Source: Thermococcus aggregans (GTDB lineage Archaea; Methanobacteriota_B; Thermococci; Thermococcales; Thermococcaceae). Taken from it: a stretch of DNA of 64,000 bases. Within the stretch, counting starts at the first letter, position 1, and the number at the start of each line of letters is the position of its first letter. Both the position numbers and the translations under genes were made by a program. The notes below the pieces were generated by a model. That model saw only the letters and a list, made by a program, of their open reading frames with translations. It had not been told where the DNA came from and did no database searches. Positions 7,736 to 18,230 of this stretch are shown one piece after another. The stretch is from assembly GCF_024022995.1 (NCBI RefSeq), contig NZ_CP099582.1:62001-126000 (forward strand), given 5' to 3'.

Positions 7736-8878
7736 ATGGACGTGTTCCTTGAACTCGCAGTGATCCTAATAGTTGCTAAATTATTTGGATATCTAGCTAC
7801 AAAAGTCAAAATGCCGGGAGCCCTTGGTCAGCTTATTGGGGGAATGCTCATTGGATCCTCTGTTTTAAACATAGTAAGCTATTCTGAAGGAGTCCATTTA
7901 ATAAGTGAGATGGGCGTGGTTTTGCTTCTATTTCTTGCCGGTCTTGAAACTGATGTTGAAGAATTTAAGAGCGTTGGAGTGCCTGCTTTTCTTATCGCCC
8001 TTGGTGGGGTTGTGGTCCCTTTCGCAATGGGCTATTACATATCCGAATGGTTTGGGTATGGAAGAACTGAAGCCTTGTTTCTGGGGGGAATTTTGACAGC
8101 TACAAGCGTTGGATTAACCGCAAGCATCCTAATGGAAATGAAAAGACTCCGGACAAAGGAAGGGACGGCAATTTTAGCCAGTGCCGTCGTTGATGATGTC
8201 CTTGGAATTATAGTTCTCACGACTCTAATTGCCATGCACAGAAAGGGGCATGTGTACATAGAGGACCTAGGAATTTTAATTGGGGAAATAGCGGTGTTCT
8301 TTATAGTCAGCTGGCTTGTTGGAAAACCAATTGTTAAAGAAGTCCTGCTCCTCTCTGAAAGAATCGACTTACCGGAAACTTTAACAGCATTTGCCCTTGC
8401 TTTAACCCTTATTTTTGCATATATAGCTGAGCAGTTTAGGATAGCAGGAATAACCGGAGCTTATTTAGCAGGAGTGCTGATAGCACAAACAGATGAGGCA
8501 AAGAGAATTAGTGACAAGATGATAACCCTTTCCTACTCCCTTTTCGTTCCCGTCTTCCTCGTGGGAATTGGAATAAAGACCGACATTAAAGTTCTTTTAC
8601 ATGCAGGGGCGTTTGCAGTTCTATATTCCATAATAGCAATAATAGGGAAAATCTTAGGCTGTGGAGCAGGGGCATTGATAGCTAAATTTAAACCTAAAGA
8701 GGCCCTTAGAGTCGGCGTTGGAATGATTCCCAGAATGGAAGTTGCGCTAATTATGGCCAACGTCGCCCTTACTGAAGGCGTCTTTGACAATAAATTATTC
8801 TCAATTCCTGTAACAATGGTCATGCTGACGACGTTTATAACCCCCCCACTCCTGAAGTGGGTGTTCTCGAGGGATTAA
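7736..8878 (+). CDS. CPA2-family monovalent cation/proton antiporter (first of tandem pair)
   Basis: A 380-residue membrane protein with about 11-12 hydrophobic helices and no C-terminal TrkA domain, like NapA/KefB-type CPA2 exchangers. The ion-binding motif is ASAVVDDVLGI; the paired aspartates (DD) mark electrogenic Na+/H+ exchangers such as NapA. LPETLTAFALAL and the C-terminal GMIPRMEVALI are also family signatures. I chose ATG 7736 behind GGGAGATGA. It is one base from the next, paralogous antiporter gene. Ion specificity cannot be read from sequence. Confidence 0.87.
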   Translation: MDVFLELAVILIVAKLFGYLATKVKMPGALGQLIGGMLIGSSVLNIVSYSEGVHLISEMGVVLLLFLAGLETDVEEFKSVGVPAFLIALGGVVVPFAMGYYISEWFGYGRTEALFLGGILTATSVGLTASILMEMKRLRTKEGTAILASAVVDDVLGIIVLTTLIAMHRKGHVYIEDLGILIGEIAVFFIVSWLVGKPIVKEVLLLSERIDLPETLTAFALALTLIFAYIAEQFRIAGITGAYLAGVLIAQTDEAKRISDKMITLSYSLFVPVFLVGIGIKTDIKVLLHAGAFAVLYSIIAIIGKILGCGAGALIAKFKPKEALRVGVGMIPRMEVALIMANVALTEGVFDNKLFSIPVTMVMLTTFITPPLLKWVFSRD

Positions 8879-8879
8879 T

Positions 8880-10004
8880 ATGGAAACGCTTATTATGTTG
8901 GCTTTAATGCTGGCGATGGCAAAGCTCCTTGGATGGGTATTTGAAAAAATTGGCCAGCCTGTTGTTCTCGGTCAGATTCTTGGAGGACTGATTATAGGAG
9001 TTTTTGCAGAGAGCAACGAAACAATTAGAGAGTTCTCAAACCTTGGGGTTCTTTTACTCCTATTTCTTGCAGGTATTGAAAGCGACCTTCAAGAGTTTAG
9101 AAGGGTTGGGAGACCGAGTATCCTTGTCGCCGGTATTGGAGTTCTTTTCTCATTCATATTGGGATTTCTGGTAGCATATCCGTTTGTGGAGTTTCACGAG
9201 GCTCTGCTCTACGGTGCAATAATGACCCCCACGAGCGTCAGCATAACTGTAAGGGTTCTAATGGAGCTTAGAAGGCTTAGGACAAGGGAAGGCACTACTA
9301 TTCTGGCAGCTGCCGTTGTTGATGATGTTCTTGGAATCCTTGTTCTTACAGTGATCATCTCCCTACTCCGCGAGGGTAGCATAGATTACAGAACCATTGT
9401 GGAAATCCTCGTAGAGGTTAGTGGTTTTCTGGCCATATTCCTATACCTCGGCCCTGTATTTGCAGAGAAAGCTTTTAAGAGAATCTCGCACATAGATTTG
9501 CCCGAATCAACAACGGCATTTGCGATTGTATTTTTGATACTGTTTGCATATATGGCTGAGCACCTAAACCTTGCTTCCATCTTAGGGGCGTACATGGTAG
9601 GTCTCACCATAGGACAAACAAGCTACAAAAAGCAGGTTGAAGATCATGTAAGTATCTTGGGTTATTCCCTGTTTATACCCATCTTTTTTGTTGAAGTCGG
9701 TATGAGAATCGAACTAAGTTACATACGTTACGCAAGTCTCTTCGCAGTTCTCTATACCATTATGGCAGTAGTAAGCAAAATAGCTGGATGTGGACTTGGA
9801 GCATACTTGGCAGGCTTTGATTTCAAAGCATCCTTGAGAATTGGTATTGGCATGATCCCAAGACTTGGAGTGGAGCTTGCCATGTTAACAATAGCGCTGT
9901 CAAGTGGAATCATAGGTTCTGAGGCATTGACTATCGCAATCTTCATGGTGTTCGTAACCACTATACTAACACCGCCTTTACTGAAATGGGCATATAAAAG
10001 GTAA
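8880..10004 (+). CDS. CPA2-family monovalent cation/proton antiporter (second of tandem pair)
   Basis: A 374-residue paralogue of the preceding gene with the same layout: AAAVVDDVLGILVLT (paired aspartates), LPESTTAFAIVF and GMIPRLGVELAM. Its ATG begins one base after the upstream TAA, within GAGGGATTAAT, so the pair must be cotranscribed. It arose from the same ancestor as its neighbour, but the copies differ clearly across the helices, so the duplication is not recent. The two proteins could form a heterodimer, since CPA2 exchangers are dimers; that is an inference. Confidence 0.86.
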   Translation: METLIMLALMLAMAKLLGWVFEKIGQPVVLGQILGGLIIGVFAESNETIREFSNLGVLLLLFLAGIESDLQEFRRVGRPSILVAGIGVLFSFILGFLVAYPFVEFHEALLYGAIMTPTSVSITVRVLMELRRLRTREGTTILAAAVVDDVLGILVLTVIISLLREGSIDYRTIVEILVEVSGFLAIFLYLGPVFAEKAFKRISHIDLPESTTAFAIVFLILFAYMAEHLNLASILGAYMVGLTIGQTSYKKQVEDHVSILGYSLFIPIFFVEVGMRIELSYIRYASLFAVLYTIMAVVSKIAGCGLGAYLAGFDFKASLRIGIGMIPRLGVELAMLTIALSSGIIGSEALTIAIFMVFVTTILTPPLLKWAYKR

Positions 10005-10120
10005 ACCAATTGACAAACTTGTAGAAAATCTATAATCCCATTCACCAAAGATTCTAAGGGAAATTATTTATATTTGTTAAGGATGATAAATAAATAGGGT
10101 AAAGTCCAAAGGTGGATTTT

Positions 10121-10390
10121 ATGGTATATGTACTCGTTAAAGAAACGATATCAAAAGGGAAGCTGAAGGATTTGATAGTGCTAATAGGGGACAAAGAGAG
10201 AATAAACAACTTCATCTATGAAAACCTCAAAAAATTCTACAAGGATGGCGGGAGTTTTGTAAAGCGAAAAGAAACAGAAGATAGGCTTTACGAACTATGG
10301 GAGCTCCATAAACCAGATGGAGAAACTGTTGAGTTGCGATTTTATGTGTTCGGAGATGAGGACATAGACTCCATCAATATAATCGAATAA
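10121..10390 (+). CDS. Small hypothetical protein (89 aa)
   Basis: A soluble, charged 89-residue protein starting MVYVLVKETISKGKLKDLIV. I recognise no domain. The ATG at 10121 has GGTGG at 10111-10115; a GTG at 10112 inside that site is less likely. A TATA-like TTATTTATATT lies near 10064-10074, so it has its own promoter. Predicted alternating beta and alpha segments (VYVLVKE, LKDLIVLIG, VELRFYVFG) suggest a small alpha/beta fold. It stops 4 bases before the 3' end of tRNA-Gly on the other strand. Confidence 0.7.
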   Translation: MVYVLVKETISKGKLKDLIVLIGDKERINNFIYENLKKFYKDGGSFVKRKETEDRLYELWELHKPDGETVELRFYVFGDEDIDSINIIE

Positions 10391-10394
10391 AAGT

Positions 10395-10472
10395 TGGTGC
10401 GGTGGCCGGGATTTGAACCCGGGTCACCGGCTTGGGAGGCCGGTGTCCTAGACCAGGCTAGACTACCACCGC
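10395..10472 (-). tRNA. tRNA-Gly (CCC)
   Basis: On the minus strand a complete cloverleaf with encoded CCA (10397-10395) is visible. The acceptor stem GCGGTGG pairs with CCACCGC, the T loop contains GGTTCAAATCC, and the anticodon stem CCGGC/GCCGG encloses the loop CTCCCAA, giving anticodon CCC for glycine. There is no intron. It sits between a hypothetical gene and lrpA. Confidence 0.95.
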
Positions 10473-10507
10473 TCAACAACAAATAATGAGAAAAGGGTTT
10501 AAAAGCT

Positions 10508-10933
10508 TTACTTTAAGCGCTCCAGAATTATAGCGGGACAGACCTTCGTAACACCGTCAATTTTTCCTATTTTGTTTGACATTATATCCGCGAGATCCTC
10601 TCCGTCCTTTGCCCATATTTCTGCCATTATCATGTGATCGCCACTTGAAAGGTAAAGCTCCTTAACGAAATCAAACTCCTTTAGTTTATTAGCCACTTCA
10701 AACAGCTTTTCCGGCTTAGTATCGACTCCAGTTATGCTTATCAGATTGTACCCGAGTTTTTGAGGATGTACCCTGATCGTATACTGCTGTATAATGCCCT
10801 TTTCTTCTAAAGCCCTAACCCTCTTTCTTACAGCCGTCTCGCTTATGCCCAAAACCTTAGCTATTTCCGTGAAAGGCGTCCTAGCGTCTTTTGTTAACAT
10901 TTCAATTATTATCTTGTCCCTCTCATCTAGCAT
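10508..10933 (-). CDS. lrpA: Lrp/AsnC-family transcriptional regulator LrpA
   Basis: A 141-residue regulator with an N-terminal winged helix ([30 protein letters not shown], about 17-46) and a C-terminal RAM/ligand-binding domain ([16 protein letters not shown] onward). Length and sequence closely match the Pyrococcus furiosus LrpA that I recall, including [19 protein letters not shown] near the C-terminus. P. furiosus LrpA represses its own promoter, so autoregulation is likely. A possible TATA element, TTAATATACC, lies about 35 bases upstream of the ATG, and a GGGGGGAAG site precedes the start. It is probably monocistronic. Confidence 0.92.
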   Translation of the reverse strand: MLDERDKIIIEMLTKDARTPFTEIAKVLGISETAVRKRVRALEEKGIIQQYTIRVHPQKLGYNLISITGVDTKPEKLFEVANKLKEFDFVKELYLSSGDHMIMAEIWAKDGEDLADIMSNKIGKIDGVTKVCPAIILERLK

Positions 10934-10986
10934 AAACTTCCCCCCGTAGTCATTTTGTCAAACAGGTATATTAACTTTGTTAAACC

Positions 10987-12246
10987 TTAGAGTTCATCTT
11001 TCAAACTTAATTTTGCAACAATTTCAACATGAGGAGTATGGGGAAACATATCAAGCCCGAGTATGCTTTCTATTGAGTACTCTTTTTTAAGCATTTCAAT
11101 ATTTTCAGCGAAGGTTTTAGGATTGCAAGAGACGTAAACTAAATTCTCGGGCAAATCGTTCAATATCTTCCTTATTAGCTTTGGATGTAGGCCGGCTCTC
11201 GGCGGATCGACTATGACCGTGTCATATGACCTTAAGCTTTCAACGTCTTTATCAGCGCCGACTCTAAACTCGGCATCAACGTTGTTTATTTCCACGTTTT
11301 TCTTAGCCATCTCGACTGCAAATGGGTTTATCTCAATGCCCTCCACCTTAAATCCTTTCTTGGCTAAGTATATTCCAAAAGTACCCACTCCCGAATAGAG
11401 ATCAAGTACCTTTTCACCTTCAACAAGTTCTGCCACTTTCTTTACGAGGTTAACCGCCTGATAAGAGTTTGTTTGGAAAAATGAGTTGGGGTGAATTAAG
11501 TAAGTCACGTTGTCAAGGGTCTCTCTAATGAATTCCTCCCCCCAGAACTTTTTTGGCTCACCATAAGAGACATCGCTTTTTGTATTGTTGATGCTCCAAT
11601 AAATGGAGTCAGCAAAACTAAAATACTGAGCAACTTCCTCTGGAAGTTCCCCCTCTGAAGTAACCAGATTCACCATAAGTTCCCCTGTGAATTTTCCTTC
11701 CCTAAGCACGATATATCTTAAAAATCCCTCACTTTTCTTTAAATCCCAAAGCTGAATACCAAAATCCTCTATAAACTCCCTCAAGGCATTCAACGCTTTC
11801 CTGCTGTTTTTTCCAAACACTTCACAATCTTCAATGTCAATTACATCCCACCAAGTTCCTCTTCTCCTAAACCCTATTCCCTTCGTGGTCGTCGCAACGT
11901 CAATTCTGTTTCGATGTCCATAAATTTTTGGAGATGGGACTACGTCTACTTCAGTGTTGAGGAGACGGGCAAGCTTCTCTTCTTTAAACTTTATCTGCTC
12001 TTCATAAGGGATATGCTGGAGCAAGCACCCTCCACACTGTCCAAAATACTGACAAACAGGGTCTGCTCTATTGGGAGAAAACTCAAGTATCTCATAGTCA
12101 TGGGCGACGAGCTTTTTCTTTTCCCTATGCCACTTCCTTATTTCAACTACGTCACCTGGAGAAGTAAAAGGAACCAATATTGTTTTTTTATCAACTCTCG
12201 CCTCGCCAAATCCTTCCTCGCTTAGTCTTTCTATCTTCACTTTCAT
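10987..12246 (-). CDS. TrmA/RlmD-type RNA (uracil-C5)-methyltransferase
   Basis: A 419-residue SAM-dependent enzyme that methylates C5 of a uridine in tRNA or 23S rRNA. It has an N-terminal TRAM domain (about 1-58), an Fe-S cluster region with CQYFGQCGGC (64-73) plus a later DCEVFG cysteine, and a Rossmann domain with LDLYSGVGTFGIYLA. The catalytic motifs are DPPRAGLHP and SCNPKTFAENI (nucleophilic Cys). Thermococcales carry paralogues for tRNA U54 and for rRNA; I cannot tell from sequence alone which one this is. The promoter is a CTTTTTATAC element near 12277-12268. Confidence 0.88.
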   Translation of the reverse strand: MKVKIERLSEEGFGEARVDKKTILVPFTSPGDVVEIRKWHREKKKLVAHDYEILEFSPNRADPVCQYFGQCGGCLLQHIPYEEQIKFKEEKLARLLNTEVDVVPSPKIYGHRNRIDVATTTKGIGFRRRGTWWDVIDIEDCEVFGKNSRKALNALREFIEDFGIQLWDLKKSEGFLRYIVLREGKFTGELMVNLVTSEGELPEEVAQYFSFADSIYWSINNTKSDVSYGEPKKFWGEEFIRETLDNVTYLIHPNSFFQTNSYQAVNLVKKVAELVEGEKVLDLYSGVGTFGIYLAKKGFKVEGIEINPFAVEMAKKNVEINNVDAEFRVGADKDVESLRSYDTVIVDPPRAGLHPKLIRKILNDLPENLVYVSCNPKTFAENIEMLKKEYSIESILGLDMFPHTPHVEIVAKLSLKDEL

Positions 12247-12386
12247 GTTTCAATGTTTTTTGAAGGTGTATAAAAAGATGCCGCCCCAATTTGGAAATTT
12301 TTTGCCATCATATTGTCACAATGCCAACTGAGTGAGGGGTAACCCTTATTAGTGATGAAGGGGGTAATAATAATGGTGTTTTCGTG

Positions 12387-12599
12387 ATGGTTGCTAGAAA
12401 AGATGTCATATACAAACTCCTAGCAACTAAGAAAAAAGCTACTTCTCTGCAGAAATTGAGTGAAGAACTTGAAACCCCTATGCCACAACTTTTGCGCACC
12501 TTGAAAAATTTAGAATCCGAGGGGCTTGTTGAAATATCCTTTGGAGAGAACAAGGCTACAATAATGGTAAAAGCAAAAACTATTGAGGATTACTTCTGA
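12387..12599 (+). CDS. Small winged-helix DNA-binding protein (70 aa)
   Basis: A 70-residue single wHTH domain: helices around [20 protein letters not shown] and [19 protein letters not shown], then a beta wing. This MarR/ArsR-like layout suggests a small DNA-binding regulator; the target is unknown. The chosen ATG overlaps the TGA of a four-codon frame (ATG 12373, reading MVFS) that carries the strong GGGGGT ribosome site at 12360-12365, so translation may be coupled to that mini-frame. Its 3' end overlaps the convergent pyrE end by 20 bases. Confidence 0.72.
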   Translation: MVARKDVIYKLLATKKKATSLQKLSEELETPMPQLLRTLKNLESEGLVEISFGENKATIMVKAKTIEDYF

Positions 12600-13158
12600 T
12601 TCTCTGCCTTTCCTTATATTCAAACAGTTCTCCAACGGTCACAAGGGAAATTAATGTATAGCCTTCCCTTGAGAGTGCCTCTTTTGCACCTTCTTCCCTG
12701 TCAACGACCACCATGATGGCAACGACCTTTGCGTCCTCTTCCTCCAAAGCTTTTGCGGCCCTTAAAACGCTATTTCCAGTCGTTGTGACGTCTTCCACTA
12801 AAAGAACCCTATCTCCTGCTTCCACAACCCCTTCAATCTGCCTTCCAGTACCGTAGCTTTTTTTCTTTTTACGCACGATCAGGATAGGCTTGCCCGTCTC
12901 CAAAGCCAGAGAAACGGCTATAGGCACTGCGCCCAACTCCGGCCCGGCTATTTTATCGTACTCAATGCCTAGCTCCTTAGCCTTTGAGCTCATAAGGGAG
13001 GCAATTAGCTTCAAAGCTTCGGGCTTGGTTATCAGCTTTTTAATGTTTATGTAGTAGTTACTCTCTTTCCCGGAGCTTAGAATGAAGTGGCCGAACTCTA
13101 TGGCTTTCTCTTTGAATATCATCTCGATGAGTTTAGCTTTTTTCTTTGACATTTCCAT
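12580..13158 (-). CDS. pyrE: Orotate phosphoribosyltransferase
   Basis: A 192-residue type I phosphoribosyltransferase joining orotate and PRPP to OMP, the fifth step of UMP synthesis. The PRPP loop [18 protein letters not shown] and the flexible-loop basic stretch [11 protein letters not shown] are clear. The ATG at 13158 (MEMSKKK) sits behind GGGGGGAT; an upstream TTG is less likely, and MSKKK six bases in is a possible alternative. It diverges from pyrBICKDF across a 77-base region, with one palindromic TATA element between them, so both arms could be controlled together. Confidence 0.93.
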   Translation of the reverse strand: MEMSKKKAKLIEMIFKEKAIEFGHFILSSGKESNYYINIKKLITKPEALKLIASLMSSKAKELGIEYDKIAGPELGAVPIAVSLALETGKPILIVRKKKKSYGTGRQIEGVVEAGDRVLLVEDVTTTGNSVLRAAKALEEEDAKVVAIMVVVDREEGAKEALSREGYTLISLVTVGELFEYKERQRIRSNPQ

Positions 13159-13198
13159 GTAAATCCCCCCATCCATGCTCGAATATGTTAACAAAAAA

Positions 13199-14604
<1,406 letters not shown>

Positions 14605-14605
<1 letters not shown>

Positions 14606-15867
14606 TGGTCAAAATGATCATTAAAGGGGAAATACTCTCAAAGAGCTTCAAGGGGAATGGCTACATAGTAATCAAGGACGGGCTAATCAAGAGCGTCGGG
14701 CGGGAAAAGCCGAAGGGAAGCGTCGATATCGATGCAGAGGATAAGCTTGTTATTCCAGGTTTAATAGATATGCACGCTCATTTCAGGGAACCGGGATACG
14801 AGCATAGGGAGACAATAGAAACCGGTTCAAAGGCTGCCGCTCATGGGGGCGTCACAACCGTCGTCCTCATGCCAAACACGAATCCAGCGTTGGATAACCT
14901 CGAGACGATAAAGTACGTGAAAAAGAGGGCAGAGGAGATAGGGCTCGTTGACGTTCTCATAGCTGGAGCCATTACAAAGGGCAGAAAGGGGAAAGAGCTC
15001 ACGAATTTCAAAAAGCTTGCAGAGTACGTTGTGGGATTTAGTGACGATGGAACAACACCTCAAAGCTTCAAAATATTTTTGGAGGCCGCAAAGCTGGCAA
15101 AAAGTGTAAACAAGCCGATTTTAGACCACGCGGAGATAGAAGAGCTATCCGGAGGAAGCATGAGGGAAGGGAACTTCTCAAGGCTTTACGGCATAAGCGG
15201 GATTCCAGATGTGGCTGAATCAATAGCCGTTGCAAGGGATGTGGAGGTGGCAAGGTACACTGCCGCTCACATCCACATCCAGCACCTCTCAACAAAGGCC
15301 TCCGTGGAGATAGTTAGGGAAGGGAAGAAGAGAGGAATTCCGGTGTCGGCTGAAGTTACCCATCACCATCTCATTTTTAAGGACGAAGACCTGAAAGACC
15401 GCTCTCCATTTAAAAAAGTCAACCCTCCCCTGCCGAGGGAAGAAGACCAGGAAGAGCTCATAAAAGGGCTCCTCGATGGCACGATAGAGGTAATAGCCAG
15501 CGACCATGCGCCATACTCCCTTGAGGAAAAGAGCGTGGACATTGAAAAAGCCCCCTTTGGGATAAGCGGCATTGAGACCCTGCTTTCCTCTTTGATTTTG
15601 ATATCGAAGAGGCACGAGATTCCTTTTGAGGTTCTTCTGGAAAAGGTCACCTGCAATCCGGCAAAGCTGCTTAACCTTCCATTAAAAGGGGACATAAAAC
15701 CGGGATACAAGGCGGATATAGTTATCCTAGACCCGGACAAAGAGTGGAGGGTTACGGAGAAAAGCCTGTTCTCAAAGGGCAAGAACACTCCTTTCCTCGG
15801 GAAAAGACTCCCTGGAGTAGTTGAGATGACTCTCAAAGAGGGCAAAATACTATACCGGGGGGATTAA
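14605..15867 (+). CDS. pyrC: Dihydroorotase
   Basis: A 420-residue amidohydrolase closing the dihydroorotate ring. The metal motifs are DMHAHFREPGYEHRETIETG (HxH), later His residues in DHAEIEEL and AEVTHHHLIF, and the catalytic ASDHAPYSLEEK. The length fits class I dihydroorotases. The ATG at 14605 overlaps the pyrI stop (TGATG); a second ATG nine bases on (MIIKGEI) is equally possible because no strong ribosome site exists for either. It is followed closely by pyrK. Confidence 0.94.
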
Positions 15868-15868
15868 G

Positions 15869-16576
15869 TTGATTGAAGCGGAGCTTGTAGAAAAGAAAAT
15901 AGCAAGGGATTACGGTTTCTTTAAGTTTAAGCTTCAAGAAGAGCTGGAGAAACCCGATGCAGGACAGTTCGTAATGCTAAAAGCCTCTGACGAGCCAATT
16001 CTCGCAAAACCATTCTCCATCTATTCCTACAAAAACAGAGAGCTCACCCTTTTTATAAAGCGCGTTGGGAGGCTAACTGGAAAAATATTCTCCAGCCCCA
16101 TAGGAGGAGTGTTCTATGTAAGGGGACCCTATGGAGTGCCCTACATTGAAAAAATCAGCAAAGATAAAAAATACATCCTTATTGGAGGGGGAAGCGGAAT
16201 AGCACCTTTGAACTTCTTTTCAGAGCTTTATCCAAGGCTCGTTTACAAAAAGCTCTACGGGTTTAGGGAGAAATATATAAGGGAGCTTTTCGAAGATGAG
16301 GATCAGCAAAACCTTGTAATAGAGGAAGAAAGTGGAAAGACCGTTGTAGATGTGCTAATGGAAGTCTATTCAGAAGAGTTCGGGATTCTAGCGTGCGGTC
16401 CAGTTCCAATGTTGAAAAACCTTCCCTCAGGTTCATACGTCTCCCTTGAGGCCATAATGGGGTGTGGAATAGGAGCTTGCAAAAGCTGCGCCGTAAAGAC
16501 AAAGGAGGGCATTAAAACGGTTTGTAAAGACGGCCCACTCTTTAGGAAGGAGGAGGTACTATGGGAGTGGATTTAA
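15869..16576 (+). CDS. pyrK: Dihydroorotate dehydrogenase electron-transfer subunit
   Basis: A 235-residue ferredoxin-reductase-like protein that passes electrons from PyrD FMN through FAD and a [2Fe-2S] cluster to NAD+. It has FAD-binding KPFSIYSYKN, the NAD loop IGGGSGIAPLNFF, and the cluster ligands in GCGIGACKSCAV plus a last Cys in TVCKDGP. The start is a TTG at 15869 behind GGGGGGAT, one base after the pyrC stop. It overlaps pyrD by 16 bases. Pairing with PyrD defines a class 1B dehydrogenase. Confidence 0.92.
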   Translation: MIEAELVEKKIARDYGFFKFKLQEELEKPDAGQFVMLKASDEPILAKPFSIYSYKNRELTLFIKRVGRLTGKIFSSPIGGVFYVRGPYGVPYIEKISKDKKYILIGGGSGIAPLNFFSELYPRLVYKKLYGFREKYIRELFEDEDQQNLVIEEESGKTVVDVLMEVYSEEFGILACGPVPMLKNLPSGSYVSLEAIMGCGIGACKSCAVKTKEGIKTVCKDGPLFRKEEVLWEWI

Positions 16577-17535
16577 GCGTCGAGAGGTTTGGAATAAAGT
16601 TTGAGAATCCGCTAATCCTCGCCTCTGGACCGGCGGGATTCGGTTTTGAGCTTCTGCAGTATTTAGATCTCTCAAAGGTGGGCGCAATAACCCTGAAAAC
16701 CGTCACGTTAAATCCCAGAGAAGGGAATGCTCCTCCGAGGCTCGTTGATACACACGGAGGGATAATAAACTCCATAGGCCTCCAAAATCCCGGCATTGGG
16801 GAATTTATTAACAGTATTGCCCCAAGGCTTAAAGAGATCAAGACAATCAAGATTGGAAGCATCGCGGGATTCAGCGTAGAGGAATGGAAGGTTCTGGGAG
16901 AAGAGATGGACAAAATAAAAGAAATAAAGGCAATCGAGCTCGATCTTTCGTGCCCCAATGTAAAAGGAAAGAAGATGTGGGCCAAAGATGAGAAGCTCAC
17001 CCAAGAAGCGATAAAAGCCGTAAGGGAATCAACAGACAAGCCAATAATTGCCAAACTTGCACCGGATGTTACCGGTATAGTGGGAATAGCAAAGAAAGCT
17101 GTAGAGGCGGGAGCCGATGGTCTGAGCATTGGGAACACGATAGAGGCTATGCGAATAAACATCGAAACCGGATTGCCCGTTCTCAAACTCAAAACCGGCG
17201 GCTTGAGTGGTCCAGCTATAAAGCCCATTACACTCGCAAGGGTCTTTAAAGTGGCCGAAGCTTTAGATGTCCCTATTATAGGAATTGGGGGAGTTATGAA
17301 CTGGAAAGATGCTTTAGAGTATGCGATGGCAGGTGCATCGCTTATTGGAATAGGCACTGCCCTCATGATAAATCCCCAGTCTCCGCTCGAAATTTTAGAG
17401 GGCATTGAACGCTTCCTCAGGCAAAAGGGAATTGAGAGGTTTGAGGATATAGTCGGAATAGCTCACCGAGGTGGGTTCCGATGTTTATCAAAAAATACAG
17501 GAAAGCGAGGGATAAGAACGCTTCAATATTGGTAG
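16561..17535 (+). CDS. pyrD: Dihydroorotate dehydrogenase, class 1B catalytic subunit
   Basis: A 324-residue FMN TIM-barrel enzyme oxidising dihydroorotate to orotate, partner of PyrK. Key parts: NPLILASGPAGFG, the catalytic Cys in LDLSCPNVKG, AKLAPDVTG, SIGNTIEAM and the FMN phosphate site GIGGVMNWKDALEYAMAGAS. The usual class 1B protein ends soon after the segment reached at IVGIAHRG. Here about 19 further residues (Lys/Arg/Gly-rich) follow and overlap the first 55 bases of pyrF. The ATG has GGAGGT in front. Confidence 0.94.
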   Translation: MGVDLSVERFGIKFENPLILASGPAGFGFELLQYLDLSKVGAITLKTVTLNPREGNAPPRLVDTHGGIINSIGLQNPGIGEFINSIAPRLKEIKTIKIGSIAGFSVEEWKVLGEEMDKIKEIKAIELDLSCPNVKGKKMWAKDEKLTQEAIKAVRESTDKPIIAKLAPDVTGIVGIAKKAVEAGADGLSIGNTIEAMRINIETGLPVLKLKTGGLSGPAIKPITLARVFKVAEALDVPIIGIGGVMNWKDALEYAMAGASLIGIGTALMINPQSPLEILEGIERFLRQKGIERFEDIVGIAHRGGFRCLSKNTGKRGIRTLQYW

Positions 17536-18230
17536 TCGGTCTTGACAGCGACGTTGAAAGAATAAAGGGATTCGACAGCGTGCTGGAATTCAATGAGCAC
17601 ATTGTAAAAGAAACGGCTGACTTGGTTTGCGGGTATAAAATAAACATCGCGTTCTACGAGAAGCTCGGCTGGAAAGGATACAAGGAGCTCGAAGAGACGA
17701 TAGAACTCATAAAAAACGAAACGGATTTGCCGATAATACTCGATGCCAAAAGAGGTGACATAGGGAACACCGCAAGGGCTTATGCTGAGGCGTATTTCGA
17801 TAGGCTTGGAGTGGACTCGGTGACCGTTAATCCCTACATGGGGAGGGACTCAATAATCCCGTTTTTAGAGAAAGGACATGCGTTTATTCTGCTTCTAACG
17901 AGCAACAAATCCATTGGAGACGTTGAACTTCACGTCTATCCAAAGGTTCTTGAGCTCGCAAGAGAGCTGGAAAAGAGATACCCGAGCAAGGTAGGCATAG
18001 TGGTGGGGGCAACAAGAGAAGAATACGTAAGCGAAATCTCCAAAAGGAGCGGAGACCTTTCATGGCTAATTCCCGGCATTGGGGCTCAAGGAGGAAATCC
18101 AGAAATTCTCAGAGAATTGAAAGGGAAGGACGTTGTCGTCAACGTTTCAAGGGCCATCATATTTGCAGACAACGTGAGAAAAACGGCGGAGGAGTTTAGA
18201 GAGCTGCTTGCAAGGCAGTATTTCGATTAG
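17481..18230 (+). CDS. pyrF: Orotidine 5'-phosphate decarboxylase, type 2 subfamily
   Basis: A 249-residue OMP decarboxylase, last step to UMP. The catalytic tetrad motif is [33 protein letters not shown] and LLTSNKS are typical of the longer, mostly bacterial type 2 form. Most archaeal enzymes are about 210 residues and of type 1, so this copy may be of bacterial origin. The ATG at 17481 has GGTGGG and lies inside the 3' end of pyrD. It ends the pyr operon and overlaps the convergent phosphatase gene by 4 bases. Confidence 0.92.
   Translation: MFIKKYRKARDKNASILVVGLDSDVERIKGFDSVLEFNEHIVKETADLVCGYKINIAFYEKLGWKGYKELEETIELIKNETDLPIILDAKRGDIGNTARAYAEAYFDRLGVDSVTVNPYMGRDSIIPFLEKGHAFILLLTSNKSIGDVELHVYPKVLELARELEKRYPSKVGIVVGATREEYVSEISKRSGDLSWLIPGIGAQGGNPEILRELKGKDVVVNVSRAIIFADNVRKTAEEFRELLARQYFD

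Noticed and set aside
7736-10004. Recent duplication or assembly artefact producing two antiporter genes
   Set aside because: The two proteins differ across most of their helices and the DNA is not repetitive, so they are old paralogues.
12345-12400. GTGATGA followed by TGATG, considered as a box C/D sRNA
   Set aside because: No CTGA box D follows at suitable spacing and no terminal stem forms; the motifs belong to the wHTH leader and start.
12308-12553. Minus-strand open frame of 81 codons across the small wHTH gene
   Set aside because: It lies antisense to a frame with better composition, has Ser/Phe-rich shadow composition and no ribosome site.
15363-15845. 160-codon minus-strand open frame inside pyrC
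   Set aside because: It is an antisense shadow of an unmistakable dihydroorotase; no promoter, ribosome site or protein-like motif.
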